Shown piece by piece: positions 57,041 through 64,000 of a stretch of 64,000 nucleotides of DNA; positions within the stretch are counted from its first letter, which is position 1, and the number at the start of each line of letters is the position of its first letter. The translations under genes and the position numbers were made by a program. Source of the DNA: Kuschelorhynchus macadamiae (taxonomy: Eukaryota; Arthropoda; Insecta; Coleoptera; Curculionidae); contig JAUTXW010002098.1 of assembly GCA_030620095.1 (NCBI GenBank), positions 248,001-312,000 on the forward strand, given 5' to 3'. The notes under the pieces were generated by a model. The model did no database searches. It was not told the origin of the DNA and saw only the letters and a program-made list of their open reading frames with translations.

Positions 57041-58660
57041 ACCGATTAAACTGGTTATAACCTTTTTTCGGATAGTAACCAAATTTTTTAGAAAACATAT
57101 ATTTTAAAAATTTTCTCTGAACTCTCTCAATACCTTTTACTCTACACATCATACTGTGGTGACCAAATCAAACTTGCATATTCTAATCCAGGTAAAACAA
57201 GAGAATCAAACAACCTTAAACAAACGTCAACCTTAAAACTTTTCGTAGATCTGACGATGAAACCCATGATTCGCTGGGATTCATTAATTTTATTCATGAT
57301 GTGTTCTGAAAAGTTTAAATTAGTGTCGAATAACACTCCCAAATCTTTTTGAGTAGAGGTTTGCTCAAGGGCCACCTCATCAATAAAATACTCTTTGTTC
57401 ACAATATTCTTTTTAAGTGCAAAAGACATTACTGAGCATGTTCTTACATTAAGGTTAAAACTATTGGTCTTGCACCAGTTAACCACACTACTTATCTCCT
57501 CCTGTAAATAATCAGGCCATGGCTATTTATCACCTTTATAAAGAGTTCAAAGTCATCAGCAAACAGTAACTTATTAGAATGTTTAACAACTGAGCATATA
57601 TCATTAATTGTTATTAGGAATAATACTAATATATATTTTAGATGCTTGGGGAATCTCAATGTATTGCTTTATATTTTAGATATGACTGGATTAAATCTCA
57701 ATGTATTGCTTTCTGTTACTTAAATACGAATTAAATCCACTAAATTTAATGTTACATTCAATCTTTTAAAGGAATCAATTACAACACTATGTGACACCCT
57801 GTCAAATGCCTTTTCCATATCAGTATAAATTACATCAACTTGTGTTTTATTATTTAAAGAACTATGGATAAATTGTGAAAAGGTAAGCAAATTTGTAAGG
57901 GTTGACCTATTCGGCAAAAAAACTTGTTGAAATTGAAAGAAGCCATGTTTAACCAAGTCATATATTCGATTAAAGAGAACTATCTCAAAAACTTTTGAGA
58001 TCGCATTTATTATAGTTATGGGTCGATAGTTTGTTACCTCATGTTTAACCCTACCTTTAAAAACGGGCACTACTTTGCTAATACACCAGTCCGTAGGATA
58101 GGTTACTGTACGGAGACTAAGGTTAAATATGTACAGCAACGGCTGTACTAAGAATTCCTCACAAACCTTGACTATATAGCCTGGCAACCAATCTGGTCCA
58201 ATAGCCCTGTTGCCCTTCAACTTTTTTAGAGCTGCTAGTACCTCATGAGCAGTAAAAAGAGACTCACAAAAATAATCTCTGATCACTATAGTCTGATCCG
58301 CCGTTGGTAACAACAGAACTGAAAAATGAAGCAAAAACATTAACAATATTGTTTGTGCCTGAGTAGTTCTTTACATAAGACCAGAAAAATTTGGGATCAT
58401 CTCATAAACTTAGCTCAACTTATATTGCACATAAGCCTTTCTTATTTTGTTTTTAATTTGTCGCCTTAGCATTTTATATTTAACATACCAATAAGAGGAT
58501 TTCGAATTTTGTATTTTTTGTAATATAATTCTTTAGTTTTAATTAGTTTAATAATCTCCCCATTGTACCATACAGGAAAGGTTCTCCCAACTTGAATTGA
58601 CATGGGGACGCACTGAACAAATATATTATGTATTCTATTATAAAATCCAGTTATCACAGA
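57038..58660 (-). pseudogene. LINE reverse transcriptase fragment (Jockey-type)
   Basis: From 58660 down: RTFPVWYNGEIIKLIKTKEL; then (58346-57720) GPDWLPGYIVKVC, TDWCISKVVPVFKGR, VTNYRPITIINAISKVFE and VIYTDMEKAFDRVSH with motif A Asp; a damaged motif B region holding a duplicated ~40-base stretch (57630-57715); motif C as LLFADDFELFI near 57570; then (57486-57142) LNVRTCSVMSFALKK, KDLGVLFDTNLNFSEH and PGLEYASLIWSPQYD, and finally VQRKFLKYMF before the (TA)n tract. The endonuclease and the 3' UTR are missing. It differs from the LINE at 28018, so it is a second lineage. Confidence 0.75.
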
Positions 58661-59175
58661 ATTAATATCACAGCATTCATAAACAGTATTCCACTCTTGA
58701 TTTGAGTATTAAACCAGGTTATATAAGAATACATTTCTTTTGTCTGACAAAATACTTACAGTCATTTTCCTTTCACCCTGTACATTTTTCTCTAAGAAGA
58801 GCAAAGTTTCTTCGATACATAAGCACGAAAACAATTTTTCCCTCTGTTAGGATAGTAGCATTTCGAAAAAAATTTGTTGTTTGTCGAAAACGACCTTTTC
58901 GATACACTCAGGCGGAGATAACAATTGCGCAAGAATTTAGTTTCAGTATAAATCTATTATTTGCTCTCCACGTTACCAGGTTATTTTGAATTACCATATA
59001 TACCTTTGGGATCCAAATCCTGCTACATGAAATGTTAAATACGACCCCAGACTGACCTATTTTAATTTGAATTCGTGTATTTACCTTTATTCGGGGATTT
59101 TTGTGTAGCTGCTATATTTGATTTATGCTTACTGTAATAAACTACCGTTAATTTAATAATTAAAGTAAATGTTTG

Positions 59176-59179
<4 letters not shown>
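58661..59179. other. No recognisable feature
   Basis: Nothing named. TTTCACCCTGTACATTTTTC at 58770 resembles a mariner end without a partner. Confidence 0.45.

Positions 59180-59233
<54 letters not shown>
59180..59233. repeat. (TA)n microsatellite
   Basis: TA run at the 5' border of the LINE at 59234. Confidence 0.95.
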
Positions 59234-59237
<4 letters not shown>

Positions 59238-60183
59238 AGTAAAAACTTGCCGGTTTACAAAAGGATTGTAGCTTTGGACAAAGAATACACCGCACTCAAC
59301 CTGGCGAACTCCGGAGTTCCTGAAACAGAGAACCAGTCAGAACAGAGGAAATTAAGATGGCGCGGTAAACCCCTACGTGGCAGATACCACACCTCACTGC
59401 ATCAAGAAGATGTAGACTTAAAAAGCTCAAATACTTACCTCACGGCTGGATATCTTTTCCCGGAGACTGAAGGAGCAATTCTTGCAATTCAGGATCAGGT
59501 GATTAAGACTCGATCATACTCCCGCCATATTCTAAATCAACAAGTCGAAACCAGAAATGCAGCAATAACAACGAGGAGACCGTGCAGCATCTATCCTCTG
59601 GGTGTTCAAACCATCGCTGCCACCAGGTGCTTGGAAAGGCACAACAACATGGGCAAAGTAGTTCACCAGGTGGAATGTTTAAATATTTTCATTGCTAACC
59701 ACCAATACGTTCCGCAAGGCATAATCGAGAACAACGACGCAAAAATATATGGGGACTTCACTGTGATTACCGATAGACCAGTGGAACACAACCGACCAGA
59801 CATGGTTATCTGGGATAAACGCAAAAACTCGGCAAATATAATTGACTTCTCAGTACCCCAAGACTATAATGTAGGAAAAGCATATATAGAAAAACTAAAT
59901 AAATATGAAGCACTAGCACAAGAAATAAAAACAATTTGGACCCTACAAAATGTAAAAATAATACCATTAATCATTAGCGCAAATAGCCTCATACACAAGA
60001 AGACAACACAATACCTCAGAGAACTGAATCTGCCCGACAGCACAGTACTGTGCATGCAAAAGGCTGTTGTGCTCGGTACTGTCGGAATTATCCGACGAAT
60101 TGTCTCACCGAACTGACAATAACCGGGCCCTTGGCTGCCCGGATCCGGTTCTAGTGTACCCCATTAATAAGTGTGAAAAAAAA

Positions 60184-60186
<3 letters not shown>
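59234..60186 (+). pseudogene. 5'-truncated LINE with restriction-like endonuclease (R2/R4-type)
   Basis: The frame to 60116 carries the C-terminal half of an endonuclease-type LINE protein: LPVYKRIVALDKEYTALNL, YLTAGYLFPETEGAILAIQD, then HNRPDMVIWDKRKNSANIID, which holds the PD..D signature of the restriction-like nuclease, and KINKYEALAQEI-like and VKIIPLIISANSL ends. The Cys-Cys-His-Cys box that should precede it is present only in another frame (KCSNNNEETVQHLSSGC, 59550-59605), so two compensating frameshifts bracket it. The RT is missing. A GC-rich 3' UTR (CCGGGCCCTTGGCTGCCCGG) ends at a (TA)n tract. With TA tracts on both sides it looks like an insertion into a (TA)n microsatellite. Confidence 0.75.

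Positions 60187-60230
<44 letters not shown>
60187..60230. repeat. (TA)n microsatellite
   Basis: Lies between the 3' end of the LINE and the first base of the mariner at 60231. Confidence 0.95.
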
Positions 60231-62471
<2,241 letters not shown>

Positions 62472-62592
62472 TGTGTATCAGCCAAATGGAATAAATTCGA
62501 TAATAAATAAACGGGGGCGTGTTCGGAAAAACGCTTGGACCCGTCGATTGGTATTTTAAGTTGCTCATTTTCTCCAATAAAAACTTTTTATA

Positions 62593-64000
62593 CAGGGTGT
62601 GTCCTGTAACAGTGGTCAATGCCAACTTTCTTATTTCAAATGCAACACCCCGGATATTATTTAATTTTTGGATTCTTTAGGAGATTCTAAACATATTTTA
62701 TGTTCAATGTCCTATACCTATCTTCAACTATTTCGGCAATATTAAGTGTTTTCAAATTTATTGCAAAAATTAAGATTAAAAAAATAAAATTATTTATTTC
62801 TTCATAATGTATAAACAAAAGTAAAAAGTTAATTTAGGAACTGTTGAAAATGCTCGCCGCGAACGTCTTGGCAAATTCCTAATCTTAAATAGAAATTTCT
62901 TCTAACGTTATTTAGCATCTCAGGCGTGACCGATCTAATCGCAAGCGTTATTCATCTTCTTAAGTCAGCTAAGTCGAGGGGTTTAGTTTTGTATACAACA
63001 TTTTTAATATGTCCCCATAAGAAAAAGTCTAATGGCGTCAGATCAGGGGATCGCGCTGGCCATTCTATCGATCCTCGTCTCCCTATCCACCGATTTGGAA
63101 ATATTCCGTTGAGGTACTGCCGGACATTAATTTGGTAATGGGGCGGTGCTCCATCTTACTGAAACCATATCATATTCACTGGAACTTGTGGGTTTGCTGG
63201 ATCCGGATACAAATTTGTCAAAGTTGGCACGACATTATTTTGGAGCAGTGCTAAATAATTATCGCCATTGAAATTGCCGTCAATGAAAAAGGGGCCTATG
63301 ATATGATCCCTAACAATTCCTGCCCAAACATTAACCTTTTCAGGATATTGAGTATGTTCTTCGCTGATCCAGTGAGGATTTTCCCTAGACCAATAGCGGC
63401 AATTTTGACGATTTACATGACCGTGAAGTGTAAAGGTGCACTCATCCGAAAACAAAACATGTTCTAATTGAATAACATTGTTATCTAACATAGCCATCAT
63501 TTGTTCACAAAAATAAGATCTCCTATCATAATCGTCTTCCATGAGCTCCTGAGTTGGTATCACTTTATAGGGATGCATTTTATTTTTTTTTAATGTTCGA
63601 ATAATCGACGAATGGCTAATATCGAACATTGCGGAGGCTTGTCGACTAGAAATATGTGGGTTTTCCTCAAAATCAAGCATAATATCCAATTTAGTATCAT
63701 CATTTATCGAATTGGCAGCTGCTTTTTTTATCTGCCTCACATGTCCAAGCTCGCGAAACTGCTTTTCTATTTTACTAATTGTCCCTTGGGATATATGCGG
63801 CAAATTTGGAAATTTTTCATGAAATAAGCGAGCAGCTTCCACTTGTGTTCGTGTGTTATCTCCATAACCAATCATTTGTAGAATTGTTATTTTATGCATT
63901 TCTGTTAAATGAACCATTTTTCTGATATTAGGTATTATGCAGTTAACGAAATTCAAAAGACTATGACACTGACACTGACAACTACTGTCTTGCAAAGAGA
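62593..64000 (-). mobile_element. Mariner-like element, cut by window end
   Basis: It starts CAGGGTGTGTCCTGTAAC after TTATA at 62593. The transposase fills 62829-63917. The other terminal repeat lies beyond 64000, so the arm length is unknown. Confidence 0.7.
62829..63917 (-). pseudogene. Mariner-like transposase with two nonsense codons
   Basis: One continuous frame of 362 codons from the ATG at 63917 to TAA at 62829. Visible: MVHLTEMHKITILQMIGYGD and the helix-turn-helix with SQGTISKIEKQF, a second helix region SSRQASAMFDISHSSIIRTL, VLFSDECTFTLHG (first Asp), YWSRENPHW, NVWAGIVRDHIIGPFF, WFQ, then TAA at 63156-63158 (CAA for Gln changed), DGAPPHYQ (second Asp) and WPARSPDLTPLDFFLWGHIK (third Asp). 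A second stop, TGA at 62952-62954, falls in LADLRR-ITLAIRS. No frameshift is seen. The end is FQQFLN. It differs from the other mariners here and probably forms its own subfamily. Confidence 0.85.

Overview
The window looks like intergenic insect DNA, very AT-rich and built almost entirely from nested, mostly broken transposable elements. I see no intact host gene. The arthropod/insect call rests on the mix of families: mariner-like elements whose transposases begin with a DUF4817-type helix-turn-helix, insect-type Crypton tyrosine recombinases, Penelope-like elements (PLEs), a DIRS element, Jockey-type and restriction-like-endonuclease LINEs, and TTF/DUF4371 hAT genes. A beetle is plausible but only a guess.

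Layout. 1-9.3 kb: a fold-back repeat, a spliced TTF-finger/DUF4371 gene fossil whose intron holds a complete 2.4 kb hAT element (8-bp target duplication visible), then quiet AT-rich DNA. 9.3-17.6 kb: a PLE with inverted 3' arms between (TA)n tracts, a decayed mariner, a mariner whose ~0.9 kb inverted arms include coding sequence, and a 541-bp MITE. 19.4-26.6 kb: a mariner split by a DIRS element with inverted terminal repeats and internal complementary region, a Crypton fragment, another mariner N-terminus and a second PLE. 28-31.3 kb: a nearly complete minus-strand Jockey-type LINE. 32-39 kb: a mariner with ~0.5 kb inverted arms, ATGGCGGC-type repeats, a Crypton and a third PLE fragment. 39.6-47.1 kb: tandem ~200-bp units with a hammerhead-like motif, interrupted by the best-preserved mariner, then long ATGGCGGC-repeat blocks around a THAP-domain gene fossil. 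47.6-53.1 kb: a mariner whose right inverted arm holds a young LTR retrotransposon with two 637-bp LTRs. 53.7-64 kb: more hammerhead-like and ATGGCGGC repeats, a tandem repeat, two LINE fragments and two mariners, several of them seated in (TA)n microsatellites.

The most interesting signal is a recurrent hammerhead-ribozyme-like core, CTGANGA - short hairpin - GAAACGTC, found in PLE ends, in a ~200-bp tandem array, and (in variants with T for the first C) inside the inverted arms of mariner elements and a MITE. PLEs and small tandem repeats with type I hammerhead ribozymes are known in animals. Here nearly every copy carries one extra base between the CTGANGA box and stem II, so activity is unproven. 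Other notable patterns are mariners whose inverted arms include transposase coding sequence (natural hairpin-RNA sources), repeated use of (TA)n tracts at element borders, and dense YY1/Pho-like ATGGCGGC motifs in one repeat family.
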